Below are positions 21,979-22,157 of a stretch of DNA of 22,157 nt, in pieces. Within the stretch, counting starts at the first letter, position 1. Every line of letters starts with the position of its first letter. The position numbers were made by a program, and so were the translations under genes. A model generated the notes under the pieces. It was not told where the DNA came from. It was given only the letters and a program-made list of their open reading frames with translations, and searched no databases. Source of the DNA: CAZKXX01 sp964556705 (lineage in GTDB: Bacteria > Acidobacteriota > Terriglobia > UBA7540); assembly GCA_964556705.1 (NCBI GenBank), contig CAZKXX010000067.1, positions 1-22,157 of the forward strand, written 5' to 3'.

Positions 21979-22157
21979 CCCGTGTCGTTGCTAGCTGCCG
22001 CAGTTACCTCAGCATGGCGTGCGGAAGGAGCAAGTCGCGCAGACCTGCTTTGGAGGTCCGCGGTTCTTAATCGTTGAAGTGCCGCAGACCTTAACAACAG
22101 GTCTGATTGGATAACGGCGTCGGCTCCTTAGGGCCGGTACACTTGGTTTGTTTCAAC
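21979..22157. other. Window end: no gene seen
   Basis: This stretch has repeated CGCAGACCT motifs (22045-22054 and 22084-22092) and a 7-bp inverted repeat, CAGACCT/AGGTCTG, around TAACAAC (22085-22105). No tRNA, no CRISPR repeat series and no gene can be supported. Confidence 0.35.

Noticed and set aside
22140..22157. GTTTCAAC at the window end as a CRISPR repeat start
   Set aside because: A single partial motif without any repeat-spacer series.
21979..22157. tRNA or other stable RNA gene
   Set aside because: No cloverleaf, no T-loop consensus; only a small 7-bp hairpin.

Overview
This window is a high-GC (about two thirds GC by eye) bacterial chromosome segment, most likely from an uncultivated Acidobacteriota. 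The main pointer is the secreted VWFA-related protein at 720-1889, a family typical of that phylum. The mix of housekeeping genes, small secreted proteins, Tat-exported and TPR proteins and palindromic intergenic elements fits. No rRNA, tRNA or CRISPR array was seen. The taxonomic call is an inference from gene families only.

Layout. 1-600: a partial nucleotidyltransferase with an overlapping small partner gene (minus strand, toxin-antitoxin-like). 720-1889: VWFA-related secreted protein (minus). 1961-3013: cation diffusion facilitator (plus). 3014-3567: gene-free stretch with an AT-rich pocket. 3568-4845: serS (minus). 4846-5192: intergenic region with the serS and zinc-ribbon promoters and a 71-bp palindromic element. 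5193-6993: coiled-coil zinc-ribbon protein, then an RNase HI domain fused in frame to a GxxExxY PD-(D/E)XK-like domain. 7062-8237: short/branched-chain-type acyl-CoA dehydrogenase. 8349-10736: exported protein of 22 TPR units (minus), divergent from 10888-13599, a Tat-exported CehA/McbA-type PHP metallohydrolase. 13728-14287: small antitoxin-like gene plus Doc/Fic toxin. 14349-16255: zinc alcohol dehydrogenase translationally coupled to an EamA transporter. 16256-16557: apparent structured RNA leader ahead of a small secreted protein (16558-16908). 17144-18022: putative lipoprotein. 18140-19123: P1-family (S58/DmpA) peptidase. 19217-19612: small putative lipoprotein (minus), divergent from 19739-20695, an exported cyclase-family hydrolase. 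20696-21105: a cluster of palindromes. 21106-21918: orphan HsdR-N-like protein (minus).

Regulation that can be read. Many genes have recognisable sigma70-type promoters, and most of those with both boxes have exactly 17 bp spacing. Rho-independent terminators are visible after 16908, after 18022 and, on the minus strand, after the gene ending at 21106.

The most noteworthy points are: (a) the GxxExxY gene is bracketed by near-perfect inverted repeats built from an 8-nt tandem unit and is fused to RNase H through the translated repeat, which looks like a mobile cassette; (b) the leader at 16438-16499 has a 10-bp hairpin whose whole 7-nt loop is complementary to a downstream segment, a possible pseudoknot with competing pairings; (c) a 19-nt palindrome sits exactly in the loop of another palindromic element at 4989-5059, and a related uninterrupted sequence lies at 20817-20840; (d) the lower-GC genes (nucleotidyltransferase pair, GxxExxY, HsdR-N-like) look like acquired defence or selfish modules in a higher-GC background.
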